In this document: positions 7,801 to 15,639 of the stretch, piece after piece
Numbering within the stretch: the first letter of the stretch is position 1
Layout: the number at the start of each line of letters is the position of its first letter
Origin: Bacteroidia bacterium
GTDB taxonomy: Bacteria; Bacteroidota; Bacteroidia; Bacteroidales; Prolixibacteraceae
DNA: 43,351 nt
Assembly: GCA_026391315.1 (NCBI GenBank)
Contig: JAPLDT010000008.1
Span: 1-43,351, forward strand
Reading direction: 5' to 3'
Position numbers and translations under genes: made by a program
The notes under the pieces: model-generated
Database searches by the model: none
What the model was told of the DNA's origin: nothing
Seen by the model: only the letters and a program-made list of their open reading frames with translations

Positions 7801-8535
7801 ATGAAGAAGGCAATGGCATCAATCTTAATTTCCGGAATTATCTTGTTCTCCATGATTTCTCAGAGTCCGGGTCACGGTGTTTCAAAGACCAAAGACCAAA
7901 TTTCGCAACCAAATGGAATCTCCTTGCAAAAAGCGGATACAAGTCCCTGGCGGCAGTTATTCAATGGAAAAGATCTAACCGGGTGGAAACATGTTGGCCC
8001 TGGCTCGCAGTATGTTGAAGATGGCTTGATAAAGTCGCACGGCGGAATGGGTTTGCTTTACTGGACGGGCGAAAAATTTGGAAATTGTACGATTAGGGTC
8101 GTTTTTAGAATGCGCGATACCAACAGTAACTCCGGAGTATTTATCCGAATACCAATTGAACCGTATGAAGAATGGATGCCGGTTTTTTATGGTTACGAGG
8201 TTCAGATTGATAATAAGCCAGAACTCTCAGATGAAGATGATTATCATTATACCGGCATGTTGTATTCATTAACAAAACCATTGGCCAAAACAGGTAAGCC
8301 AGGTCCGGAATGGAATACTATGGAAATCACTTTGGACGGACTCCGGACCATTATTTTTTTGAATGGGGTAAAAGTGACTGATTTCAAAGAAGGCGATCCG
8401 GTACCAGAACGTAAATTTAACTTTGAACCTTACCATGGTCCCCGTCCTGAGTTTGGATTTATGGGATTGCAAAATCATGGAGATAAAGATGTTGTTTTCT
8501 TTAAGGAAGTTGCAGTTAAACCGCTTCGCAAATAA
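7801..8535 (+). CDS. DUF1080 protein (3-keto-disaccharide hydrolase family), exported
   Basis: A 244-residue protein with a signal peptide (residues 1-22) followed by a short linker and one DUF1080/PF06439 domain with a concanavalin-like fold. The diagnostic start LFNGKDLTGWK is at 53-63, followed by VEDGLIKSHGG, RDTNSNSGVFIRIP and the C-terminal GFMGLQNHGD, all typical. Characterised members cleave 3-keto-glucosides made by Gfo/Idh/MocA oxidoreductases. Such an oxidoreductase follows directly (21 bp), also exported, so the pair probably oxidises a glycoside at C3 and then splits it in the periplasm. The ATG is preceded by an A-rich leader without SD. Substrate is unknown. Confidence 0.88.
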   Translation: MKKAMASILISGIILFSMISQSPGHGVSKTKDQISQPNGISLQKADTSPWRQLFNGKDLTGWKHVGPGSQYVEDGLIKSHGGMGLLYWTGEKFGNCTIRVVFRMRDTNSNSGVFIRIPIEPYEEWMPVFYGYEVQIDNKPELSDEDDYHYTGMLYSLTKPLAKTGKPGPEWNTMEITLDGLRTIIFLNGVKVTDFKEGDPVPERKFNFEPYHGPRPEFGFMGLQNHGDKDVVFFKEVAVKPLRK

Positions 8536-8556
8536 AAACCGCTAACGAATAATAAC

Positions 8557-10080
8557 ATGGAAGACAATATCAATAAAAACGATAAATCTGAATTGACCCG
8601 AAGGCAATTCGTTGGATTGGCAGCATCGGGAGCCGGGGCCTTGACCATTCTTCCAAGTTTTACCATTGGCGGACTTGGACATGTTGCCCCAAGCGATAAA
8701 TTGTATATTGCTGCAGTTGGATGTGGTGGTGAAGGTGCGGCTGATATCCAGGCGTTCATGAAGACACCGAAAAAGAATGCAGTGATTTCGCATCTTTGCG
8801 ATGTCGATGACCGGATGGCTGCCAATCGCCGGAAAGAATATCCAAAAGCGCCATTTTTCCATGATTGGCGCGAAATGTTCGATAAGGAAAGTAAGAATTT
8901 TGATGCAGTTACTGTGGCAATTCCCGATCATAACCATGCAATTGTCGGATTGAGCGCCATGCAGTTAAATAAACATTTATACCTTCAGAAACCATTATCG
9001 CATGATATTTACGAAGCCAGAATTTTAACTGAAGCTTCGAAAAAATACAAAGTAGTAACCCAAATGGGCGACCAGGGTGCATCCAGTGAAGGAATGCGCA
9101 CTTTGCGCGAATGGATCGAAGCAGGAATACTCGGTGACATTGAAAAAGTTTACTGCTGGACCGACCGGCCAGTTTGGCCACAGGGAATTCCCTGGCCAAA
9201 AACCCATCCCCCGGTTCCGAAAGAACTGAATTGGGATCTGTGGCTCGGAACTGCCCAACAGACAAATTACATTGAAAATCTGGTGCCTTTTAACTGGCGT
9301 GGGTGGTGGCAGTTTGGAACCGGTGCGCTAGGCGACATGGGCTGCCATATCATTGGGCCACCATTCAAGTTGCTCGGGTTGGGCTATCCAACTGAAGTTT
9401 CCGGAAGTGCAAGTACTGTGTACAATGGAATTTTTTCAGAAGCACAGTATCCTGAAAGCGGACCAGTATCCAGCTCAATCAAGTTTAAATACAATCTAAA
9501 AAATGGTAAAAACCTCGATCTTTACTGGATGGATGGCGGGATTACCCCGGAACGCCCGGCTGAACTGGATGGCAATGGGAATATGAATGATATCCTGGGT
9601 GATTTTACCGGTTTGAATGATTATGAAGGCAGTACTTTGTTTGTTGGAACTAAGGCAAAAGCGGCTTGTGGCTGGGGTGGACGCAGTCCAGTATTGTTAC
9701 CGCTTACGTTAAATAAACAAATCAATGTTCCTAAAAAATACCCGCGCGTCGAAGGTGACATGGATGGCCATTACTGGCAGTGGATCGATGCCTGTATTGC
9801 CGGTTATGGGAAAGCTGAAGTAGATTCACCCTTTGAAGGTTATGCTGGTCCGCTCACTGAAACCGTATTGATGGGAAATTTGTTGTTACGCAGTTTTAAT
9901 ATCCGCGAAAAGATAAAAAGGAAAGATGCGGTATATGGAGATATGGAAGGATTTATTTTCCCCGGCCGGTATATTAATTTTAAATGGGATGGCCCCAATA
10001 TGCGGATAACCAATTTTGAAGCAGCCAATCAATTTGTTAAAAGGGAATACCGGAAAGGCTGGGGAGAACTAAAATTGTGA
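8557..10080 (+). CDS. Tat-exported Gfo/Idh/MocA family oxidoreductase
   Basis: A 507-residue dehydrogenase with a twin-arginine signal (TRRQFVGLAASGAGALTILP, Arg15-Arg16), so it is folded with its cofactor before export. The nucleotide-binding motif is AVGCGGEG at 53-60 and the catalytic lysine motif is QKPLSHD at 144-150 (Gln for the more usual Glu, frequent in exported Bacteroidota members). The C-terminal domain includes WRGWWQFGTGALGDMGCHI, the conserved substrate-site segment with the metal-free His. The expected role is reversible oxidation of a glycoside hydroxyl (often C3) with tightly bound NAD(P). It sits between the DUF1080 hydrolase and the NagB-like gene, whose GTG start overlaps this gene's TGA by four bases (GTGA), implying translational coupling. 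Confidence 0.9.
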   Translation: MEDNINKNDKSELTRRQFVGLAASGAGALTILPSFTIGGLGHVAPSDKLYIAAVGCGGEGAADIQAFMKTPKKNAVISHLCDVDDRMAANRRKEYPKAPFFHDWREMFDKESKNFDAVTVAIPDHNHAIVGLSAMQLNKHLYLQKPLSHDIYEARILTEASKKYKVVTQMGDQGASSEGMRTLREWIEAGILGDIEKVYCWTDRPVWPQGIPWPKTHPPVPKELNWDLWLGTAQQTNYIENLVPFNWRGWWQFGTGALGDMGCHIIGPPFKLLGLGYPTEVSGSASTVYNGIFSEAQYPESGPVSSSIKFKYNLKNGKNLDLYWMDGGITPERPAELDGNGNMNDILGDFTGLNDYEGSTLFVGTKAKAACGWGGRSPVLLPLTLNKQINVPKKYPRVEGDMDGHYWQWIDACIAGYGKAEVDSPFEGYAGPLTETVLMGNLLLRSFNIREKIKRKDAVYGDMEGFIFPGRYINFKWDGPNMRITNFEAANQFVKREYRKGWGELKL

Positions 10081-10808
10081 GAATTGATATTTTAAACTCA
10101 TACGGAGAGTTAAGCCGGAAAGCAAAAGATATCATTATTCAGGAAATCAAAAAAAACCATAATCTTTTGCTTTGCACGGCTACAGGGGGAAGTCCAACAG
10201 AAACGTATGAACTTCTCGGCAAAGAATATCAGGAACAACCGAAATTATTTGCCCGGTTGCGGATTATCAAACTCGATGAATGGGGCGGAATACCCATGGA
10301 TCACCCGGCAACCTGTGAATCCTATTTACAAACCCACCTTATTCAGCCACTTCAGGTTTCCGGATCACACTATACCGGTTTTAACAGTAACCCGGAAGAT
10401 CCAATTCAGGAATGCCTGAATATTCAGGATAAACTGAACATGGAAGGACCAATCGATCTTTGCATTTTAGGATTGGGGATGAACGGGCACCTTGCTTTTA
10501 ATGAACCAGCAGACTTTTTGCAATCCCATTGCCACATTGCCGAACTTTCAGCTATGTCGCTAAAGCATCCGATGGCATCTGAAATGCAGATAAAACCGGC
10601 TTATGGATTAACCCTGGGGATGGCGGATATCTTACATTCGAAAATGATACTTATTTTGATTAACGGGTCTCAAAAAAGAACTATCGTAAAACAATTTCTT
10701 TCAGGAAAAATATCCAATTTAATACCCGCTTCATTCCTGTGGCTGCACCAAAATGTTATTTGCCTGATTGAAAAAGATGCGATGGAGAAAATGAATAACC
10801 CCATTTAA
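10077..10808 (+). CDS. NagB-like glucosamine/galactosamine-6-phosphate isomerase family protein
   Basis: A 243-residue cytoplasmic protein of the NagB/6-phosphogluconolactonase fold. It has the phosphate-binding CTATGGSPTETY (33-44), the active-site LDEW with Asp67 (equivalent to E. coli NagB Asp72), and LGLGMNGHLAFNEPA (131-145) with His138 and Glu143. These residues favour deaminase/isomerase over lactonase activity. The family converts GlcN6P to Fru6P plus ammonia, but paralogues act on other amino sugars. The start is GTG, overlapping the stop of the upstream oxidoreductase (GTGA), and no better start exists. It is shorter than E. coli NagB (266) and lacks its allosteric C-terminus. It is the last gene of the block, converging on the Hyf-like cluster with 13 bp between stops. 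Confidence 0.82.
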   Translation: MRIDILNSYGELSRKAKDIIIQEIKKNHNLLLCTATGGSPTETYELLGKEYQEQPKLFARLRIIKLDEWGGIPMDHPATCESYLQTHLIQPLQVSGSHYTGFNSNPEDPIQECLNIQDKLNMEGPIDLCILGLGMNGHLAFNEPADFLQSHCHIAELSAMSLKHPMASEMQIKPAYGLTLGMADILHSKMILILINGSQKRTIVKQFLSGKISNLIPASFLWLHQNVICLIEKDAMEKMNNPI

Positions 10809-10821
10809 ACCAGTCGTCCTC

Positions 10822-11571
10822 TCACTCCCTTCCGGTTAGCGCCAGCAGCCCATTGATCACAGTCAGCGGATGCGTCGGATTTCCTGCAATATAGAGATCT
10901 ACTTTGTGGCTTTCAAGAAAACTGCGGTCCAGGGCGGGGGAGCCTTCGAAAATGCCACCGCTGATGGCATCTGTGCCAACAAGTACAACCATCTTAGGAT
11001 CCGGGGTCGCATCATAACAGATCTGCAATGGCTCGGCCATGTTGGCAGTGATCGGACCGGTTATGACGATTCCGTCGGCATGCCGGGGGGATGCAACGAA
11101 CTCAATTCCAAACCTGCTCATGTCGAACTGCACATTGTTCGCGGCATTGAGCTCCCATTCGCAGCTGTTGTCGCCGCCGGCAGATATCTGCCTGAGTTTC
11201 AATGAGCTTCCAAAAAGAGTCTTGAACTCCTTCGCGATCAGATCTTTGTCCAGGTCGATGGGCTGATCAACGCCTTCTTTGACAATCAACCGTTCCCGAA
11301 CATTGGTGGAAAGCTTGTAATCCGAAGTAAAAACAATCTTCTGAGGGAAAATGCGTGCACACTCCCCGCAAAAGGTGCATTTCCCAAGATCAATGGATAC
11401 TGGCGCGGTTGAAATGGCGCCAGTCGGACAACAATTTACCAATGAGGTTTCGTCTACCTTTTCCGCAGATATCACCGGTCGTCCCCTGAAAATCCCGGGT
11501 ACTTTGGCATTCCTTACATCAGGAATAAACTGTTTGCCCTGATGATACCAAATCTTAATATTACTGAACAT
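10822..11571 (-). CDS. HyfI/NuoB-like small subunit with N-terminal ferredoxin domain, degenerate in FeS ligands
   Basis: A 249-residue protein fusing a ferredoxin-like domain (about 25-85) to a NuoB/HyfI-type domain (about 120-249). In the ferredoxin part, motif 2 keeps C65-x2-C68-x2-C71 but has Phe75 for its fourth Cys, while motif 1 keeps only its last Cys (C48 in CCPTGAI). Because clusters are shared between motifs, one [4Fe-4S] is complete (C48, C65, C68, C71) and the other lost all four ligands. In the NuoB-like part, of four proximal-cluster cysteines only Cys137 remains; the others align with Asp134, Asp201 (in GTDAISGG) and Asn231 (in AGNPTHP). The remaining fold text (SPRHADGIVITGPITANMAE) is well conserved. 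It is separated from the large subunit gene by 467 bp. It should be peripheral on the cytoplasmic face of the complex. Confidence 0.8.
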   Translation of the reverse strand: MFSNIKIWYHQGKQFIPDVRNAKVPGIFRGRPVISAEKVDETSLVNCCPTGAISTAPVSIDLGKCTFCGECARIFPQKIVFTSDYKLSTNVRERLIVKEGVDQPIDLDKDLIAKEFKTLFGSSLKLRQISAGGDNSCEWELNAANNVQFDMSRFGIEFVASPRHADGIVITGPITANMAEPLQICYDATPDPKMVVLVGTDAISGGIFEGSPALDRSFLESHKVDLYIAGNPTHPLTVINGLLALTGRE

Positions 11572-11660
11572 ATTTTCAATTTTATATTTTTAACCACAAA
11601 GGACCCCAAGTACGACACAAAGGAACACAAAGACTTAAAATATAGATAGTTGCGTTCTTT

Positions 11661-11689
11661 TAGTCTCTCCGTCCCTTAGTCTCTCCGTC
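11661..11689. repeat. Direct repeat TAGTCTCTCCGTC, two copies
   Basis: Identical 13-mers at 11661-11673 and 11677-11689. A related TTTTCTCCGTCTC phrase occurs at the break point of the ORF6N remnant near 7220. Confidence 0.7.
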
Positions 11690-11817
11690 TCTTCATCATC
11701 TTTGCTTCTCATTTTCATTCTTCTCTCTTCGCTAACGAACCTGAATTCCGTCCGATCCCAATGCCATCTCATTTTCAGACATTTTATCGCGGACGGTTGC
11801 CATGCGTTATCCATCTA

Positions 11818-11872
11818 CCCCGGGTTCCGCTTCGCTCCACCCGGGGCTATTGATATTTAATCCCTCCGGGAT
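11818..11872. repeat. REP-like palindromic element
   Basis: CCCCGGGT (11818-11825) and ACCCGGGG (11839-11846) form a perfect 8-bp stem with a 13-base loop; 13 bases later ATCCC-TCC-GGGAT (11860-11872) forms a second small hairpin. It is GC-rich in an AT-leaning setting. I recall similar dispersed elements in Bacteroidota intergenic DNA, but only one copy is in this window. Confidence 0.6.
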
Positions 11873-12010
11873 ATAACCCCAAAACTACGATCACTCACAG
11901 AGTCAAGCCCGATCCCCGCTTAATGGTTTCAATTACTCTTTTCCAATCATTTTCACATTTTCACATTTCCCAATTTTCACATTTCTCCCAGTCCCCCTGT
12001 CTCCGTCCTC

Positions 12011-12038
12011 CATGCTCTCTGCCCCATGCTCTCTGCCC
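12011..12038. repeat. Perfect 14-bp tandem repeat next to the large-subunit stop
   Basis: CATGCTCTCTGCCC occurs twice back to back (12011-12024, 12025-12038) and ends directly at the stop codon of the large-subunit gene (complement of 12039-12041). Confidence 0.75.
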
Positions 12039-13541
12039 TCACAGATCATGCCCGCAATACGAAAGATTAAAGCTCTTGTTGCAGATTGGAAAATCGGATA
12101 TTTCGTTGTTTCGTACCGACAAAGCAAGCGCCATCCAGTTATGGAAGGAGGGATCTTTGATTTTGTAATGAACCAATTCTCCTTTGGATCCAGTTATGGC
12201 ACAGTGACAGATCTCGCCACGCCATCCTTCTACTAGCGTGAGCGTAAAAAGGTTTTCACCCGGGGATGAAAGTTCACTGATTTCACTCTTGGCCGGAAGT
12301 TCGGCGATCAGCTTTCTCAGGTATCCTATTGACTGCATAACCTCATTTTTGCGTAGCTGAACGCGCGAATAGACATCTCCGTGACGTTTTACTTTTGCTT
12401 CGTGCTGAAGTTCGGGATACAAACTGTGGGGATGGGAGGTACGTATATCCCTTATGACTCCACTGGTTCGTGCTGCCATGCCAACTGCACCAATGGCCGT
12501 TGCATCTTCCATGGAAACCACGCCTGTTCTTTCAAACCGCGAAAGGGCGCTGGGCAAACTGAACAGTTGGGTATTCATCTCAACGAAATCACGCTCGTAA
12601 GTATCCAATATCTGGATAAGTCTTGCCGCCAATTCCGGTGTAAAGGGAAAACGATCAAGTCCCGGGCGGATCAAGCCCTTTGAAAGCCTGTTTCCGCACC
12701 ATTCCTGCATGAAATTGATAATGGGGGTACGTAGCCTGCCAAAGACAGAACTGCCCAGCTGGTAGGCAATATCGGTGCATATAGCGCTCAGATCACCGGT
12801 ATGAACGGCAATTCGCTCCAGTTCGAGTGCAATGGTACGTGAATAGTCAATGTCCCTTGTGGTTTTGAAGCCACAGAGGCTTTCCCATATCTGGGCAAAG
12901 GCGGTCGCATGACCGACAACAGTATCCCCGGCAATGTTTTCGGCCAGTGTAACCAGTTGCGAAAGATTCTGCTTTTCCAAAAACAGCTTTTCGATGCCCC
13001 TATGTTGGTAACCAAGCTGAATTTCCAGGTGCAGGATCTGCTCACCATTGCAAATAAACCTGAAATGACCTGGTTCTATGACTCCCGCATGTATTGGACC
13101 AACCCCAACTTCGTGAAGCTCTTCACTATCAATAGAATAGAAGGGGTAATTGGCAATGGTTGATTGCTTGTCAGCACGGTCGAAGGGGTACCTTACCGGC
13201 TTAAGCCATGGGTGATCGCTGTAGTTCAATCCGAAATTTTCATGAATTTCACGCTCGAATTTTTCGAAGCAGAGCAGTCTGGCCGTAAAGGATGGCAATA
13301 CATCTGTCGGTAGCACTTTGCAGGATGAAAGATGAATCAGATGTTTTACATCGTCGGCAATGCAACAGATTAGCTGTAGTTGCTTTCCATTGGCAACGCC
13401 ATAATAGTTAACGCAATGTCTGTCAGAGGTATCTGCAATAAGCCCGGTATTTACGTCCAGAAACGATCCGTAACTCAATTCAGGAATTGATGAGAGCGGA
13501 ACCGATTGATTATTTTTTATGATGATTGTCTGCATAATCAT
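12039..13541 (-). CDS. HyfG-like large subunit (NuoC/NuoD fusion) without NiFe ligands
   Basis: A 500-residue protein: residues about 60-125 resemble the NuoC-type 30-kDa domain (EKFEREIHENFGLNYSDHPW), and 140-500 the NuoD/hydrogenase large subunit fold (GVGPIHAGVIEPGHFRF, LEIQLGYQHRGIEKLF, ERIAVHTGDL, GVVSMEDATAIG). The L1 Cys pair of NiFe hydrogenases (ER-x-CG-x-C) is replaced by E201-N-I-A204-G-D-T207. At the C-terminus the L2 pair (DPC-x2-C) is replaced by FNLSYCGHDL, with a lone Cys496 out of register. The enzyme thus cannot bind a NiFe centre. It overlaps the upstream HyfF-like gene by four bases (ATGA), with ATG 13541 chosen; ATG 13535 is two codons in. It forms the peripheral arm with the 10822-11571 product. 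Confidence 0.85.
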   Translation of the reverse strand: MIMQTIIIKNNQSVPLSSIPELSYGSFLDVNTGLIADTSDRHCVNYYGVANGKQLQLICCIADDVKHLIHLSSCKVLPTDVLPSFTARLLCFEKFEREIHENFGLNYSDHPWLKPVRYPFDRADKQSTIANYPFYSIDSEELHEVGVGPIHAGVIEPGHFRFICNGEQILHLEIQLGYQHRGIEKLFLEKQNLSQLVTLAENIAGDTVVGHATAFAQIWESLCGFKTTRDIDYSRTIALELERIAVHTGDLSAICTDIAYQLGSSVFGRLRTPIINFMQEWCGNRLSKGLIRPGLDRFPFTPELAARLIQILDTYERDFVEMNTQLFSLPSALSRFERTGVVSMEDATAIGAVGMAARTSGVIRDIRTSHPHSLYPELQHEAKVKRHGDVYSRVQLRKNEVMQSIGYLRKLIAELPAKSEISELSSPGENLFTLTLVEGWRGEICHCAITGSKGELVHYKIKDPSFHNWMALALSVRNNEISDFPICNKSFNLSYCGHDL

Positions 13542-14965
13542 TGAGGTAAGAGTATGAGGCTCTCTTTGATAAGTTGCACAAAAATTGGTGGAGGATTCAA
13601 TCCCAGATAGACTGCCGTTGCGAGCAACAGAAATTGAGAGAGTGATTCCCAGGGAGAGGTTCTTGCCACCCTCGAATCATCGAATCCTTCAGCTGGAACA
13701 AAGAGAACCTTGAAAATGTTTTTTCCAAACGACCAGATAATCATGGTCAATAGCAGCAAAACAGCGATGAGGACAAAGATCTGCTTCGCATCAAACAATG
13801 ATTTAAAAATCAGGAATTCGCTCACAAAAAGCCCGGATGGCGGCATCGCTGCTGAACTGATAAAACCTAACAGCAATACCATTGCCCCGGTCGGATTGTA
13901 TTTGAAATAGTTGCCGATGTGGGTAATGCTTTTGTTTTGAAATACGCGGTAAAGTTGGTTGTATTGGAAGAAGAGGCTAGATTTCACAAACGCATGCAGT
14001 ACAATGTGCAGAATGGCAGCGTAGTAACCAATTCCACCCGCAGCTACGCCAAGCATTACGATTCCCATGTGTTCGATGCCGGAGTAGGCGAACATCCGTT
14101 TGACGTTCTTAACCTTTAACATGTATACTGTCGCGACGAACAACGAAAGGAATGCCGCAATTCCAACCACCAGTTTGGCCCAATGAAGCAGTGGAGTGTT
14201 GGCAATGACGATGTAAAACCTGAATATTCCTACAAATCCAAGGTTCATCAAGACACTTGCCATCAGCGCTCCTGCCGGTGCTGGTGCGGTATCCTTGGCG
14301 TCAATGCCTGCCGTAAACATGGGAACCAGTCCCAGCTTGGCAGTGAACCCTGTAAAAATGAAGAGAAAGGCCATTTGCAGCCAGACTGGATTTAGTTCCT
14401 TGCTTTTTGCCAGCAAGTTACTGAAAGATAGGTCGTCAGACCCGGCGTGTTGAAGTGAAAGACTAAGAAAAAGAATGCCGATGAAAATGAAGGTGATGCT
14501 AATTGCGCAGATGAAGACATATTTCCAGGTACCCTCAAGTGCCAACTTGTTTCGGTGGTGATAAATCAGGGCCGAGGCACTCAAGGTTGTGATCTCCGTA
14601 AAAATCCAGGTTACCGCGATGTGGTTGGAAAGATATCCTGCACTGATGGCCATGATCAGCAAAACCAACGAACCAATGTAGATCGATCTTGACCGCGGGG
14701 GTTCGTAATGGTTCTCAATGTAAATGTAGCTGTGCAATGCAGCCGGAACAGCGATGATACTCAAAGTAACCAGAAGAAGAATGCCCAACGAGTCATAAGT
14801 GAAATAAACAGCATCGGTGGTGCCGAAATGCAGGCAGGCCTGCGTAGTAAACCAACCTTGCCAAACCAGGAATAATCCAAGCAAGGAGTAGACCAGCCGT
14901 TTATCCCGCAGCAAAAAAAGGCTTATAACAATCGCAACAGAAACTATTAAGTAGGTGATAACCAT
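13538..14965 (-). CDS. HyfF-like proton-translocating membrane subunit
   Basis: A 475-residue membrane protein with about 14 hydrophobic helices, of the NuoN/HyfF antiporter-like type. Helix-5 glutamate is in VTWIFTEITTLSASAL, and the helix-7 lysine is in TAKLGLVPMFTAGIDAKD. The helix-8 lysine found in NuoL/M is Asn here (SVLMNLGFVGIFRF), as is usual for HyfF. It also has the conserved MFAYSGIEHMGIVMLGVA. It is probably one of three ion-translocating subunits in the complex. Its gene lies 18 bp after the HyfE-like gene and overlaps the large-subunit start. Confidence 0.87.
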   Translation of the reverse strand: MVITYLIVSVAIVISLFLLRDKRLVYSLLGLFLVWQGWFTTQACLHFGTTDAVYFTYDSLGILLLVTLSIIAVPAALHSYIYIENHYEPPRSRSIYIGSLVLLIMAISAGYLSNHIAVTWIFTEITTLSASALIYHHRNKLALEGTWKYVFICAISITFIFIGILFLSLSLQHAGSDDLSFSNLLAKSKELNPVWLQMAFLFIFTGFTAKLGLVPMFTAGIDAKDTAPAPAGALMASVLMNLGFVGIFRFYIVIANTPLLHWAKLVVGIAAFLSLFVATVYMLKVKNVKRMFAYSGIEHMGIVMLGVAAGGIGYYAAILHIVLHAFVKSSLFFQYNQLYRVFQNKSITHIGNYFKYNPTGAMVLLLGFISSAAMPPSGLFVSEFLIFKSLFDAKQIFVLIAVLLLLTMIIWSFGKNIFKVLFVPAEGFDDSRVARTSPWESLSQFLLLATAVYLGLNPPPIFVQLIKESLILLPQ

Positions 14966-14983
14966 TGATTTCGTTTGTTTTGA

Positions 14984-15616
14984 TTAGTAATCTTTCAAAT
15001 TGCTCAACTGATCGACATCTACATCCTTGAAGACATCACCAATTTTGTTCATGAAAATTCCCAAAATGAGCACACTGGCAAAAATATCCAGCATGATACC
15101 CAGGTTGACAAGCAGTGGCATTTCGTTGCCAATGGCCAGAGAAAGGACAAAAACGCCATTTTCTATCACCATGTAACCCATCACATGGGTAATGATTTTT
15201 CGGCGGGTAGCAATAAGATACAAGCCAAAAAAGAGCGTTGACAGCGCCACAACGAAGAAGATTTTGTCGAGGTGATCATCTTTAATAACGGTAGCTATCA
15301 GTATGTTGACAACTACAATTGAAGTGGTTATGACAAGAGAGACAAAATTGGGCAAAAAGGGCTCCGCCTCCCGGGTAATGTTGTTTCGTTTAAGCAGATA
15401 ACTCAGAAAAATAGGTACCGCCAGAGATTTGAAGACGATGGTTTCCAGAAGGATAAAGGCAAGGTTAAAAGGATCAATCTTGCTCAGTTGAAAAAATACA
15501 ACGAAGAAGAGCAACACCCCCTGAAGCGCCAGCACTTTGATGTAGGTCATCAGCCTGTTGGCGATGGCCATGTAAAACAAAGTGATGATAAAAATAATCA
15601 AGAGTACATGTATCAT
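14984..15616 (-). CDS. HyfE-like membrane subunit
   Basis: A 210-residue integral membrane protein with about seven helices. The C-terminal part (VMGYMVIENGVFVLSLAIGN then MPLLVNLGIMLDIFASVLIL) contains the NuoK-like helix with a buried Glu and is typical of HyfE. In the complex it should occupy the NuoK/NuoJ-like position joining the antiporter subunits to the HyfC-like anchor. Short spacers (23 bp upstream, 18 bp downstream) place it inside one operon. Confidence 0.85.
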   Translation of the reverse strand: MIHVLLIIFIITLFYMAIANRLMTYIKVLALQGVLLFFVVFFQLSKIDPFNLAFILLETIVFKSLAVPIFLSYLLKRNNITREAEPFLPNFVSLVITTSIVVVNILIATVIKDDHLDKIFFVVALSTLFFGLYLIATRRKIITHVMGYMVIENGVFVLSLAIGNEMPLLVNLGIMLDIFASVLILGIFMNKIGDVFKDVDVDQLSNLKDY

Positions 15617-15639
15617 ATTGTCTGACTATTATTTAACCG

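Larger units (their letters stand above)
11572..12038. other. 467-bp repeat-rich gap inside the Hyf-like cluster
   Basis: No gene is convincing here; small frames such as those at 11923-12236 lack family features. The block is C/T-rich on the + strand and made of short imperfect tandem phrases: CACAAAGGA variants (about 11594-11637), TAGTCTCTCCGTC twice (11661-11689), a palindromic element (11818-11872), TTTTCACA repeats (about 11949-11988) and a 14-bp direct repeat (12011-12038). Its position between two subunit genes of one complex suggests insertion or expansion of non-coding sequence. Confidence 0.7.

Noticed and set aside
10077-10808. NagB Asn136 (E. coli Asp141 position) as a loss of function
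   Set aside because: NGH-type sequences at this site occur in active deaminases of other phyla, so it is not a clear defect.
11923-12236. Small + strand frames in and beside the repeat block
   Set aside because: They overlap simple repeats or the large-subunit gene, and their Ser/His/Cys-rich text is not protein-like.
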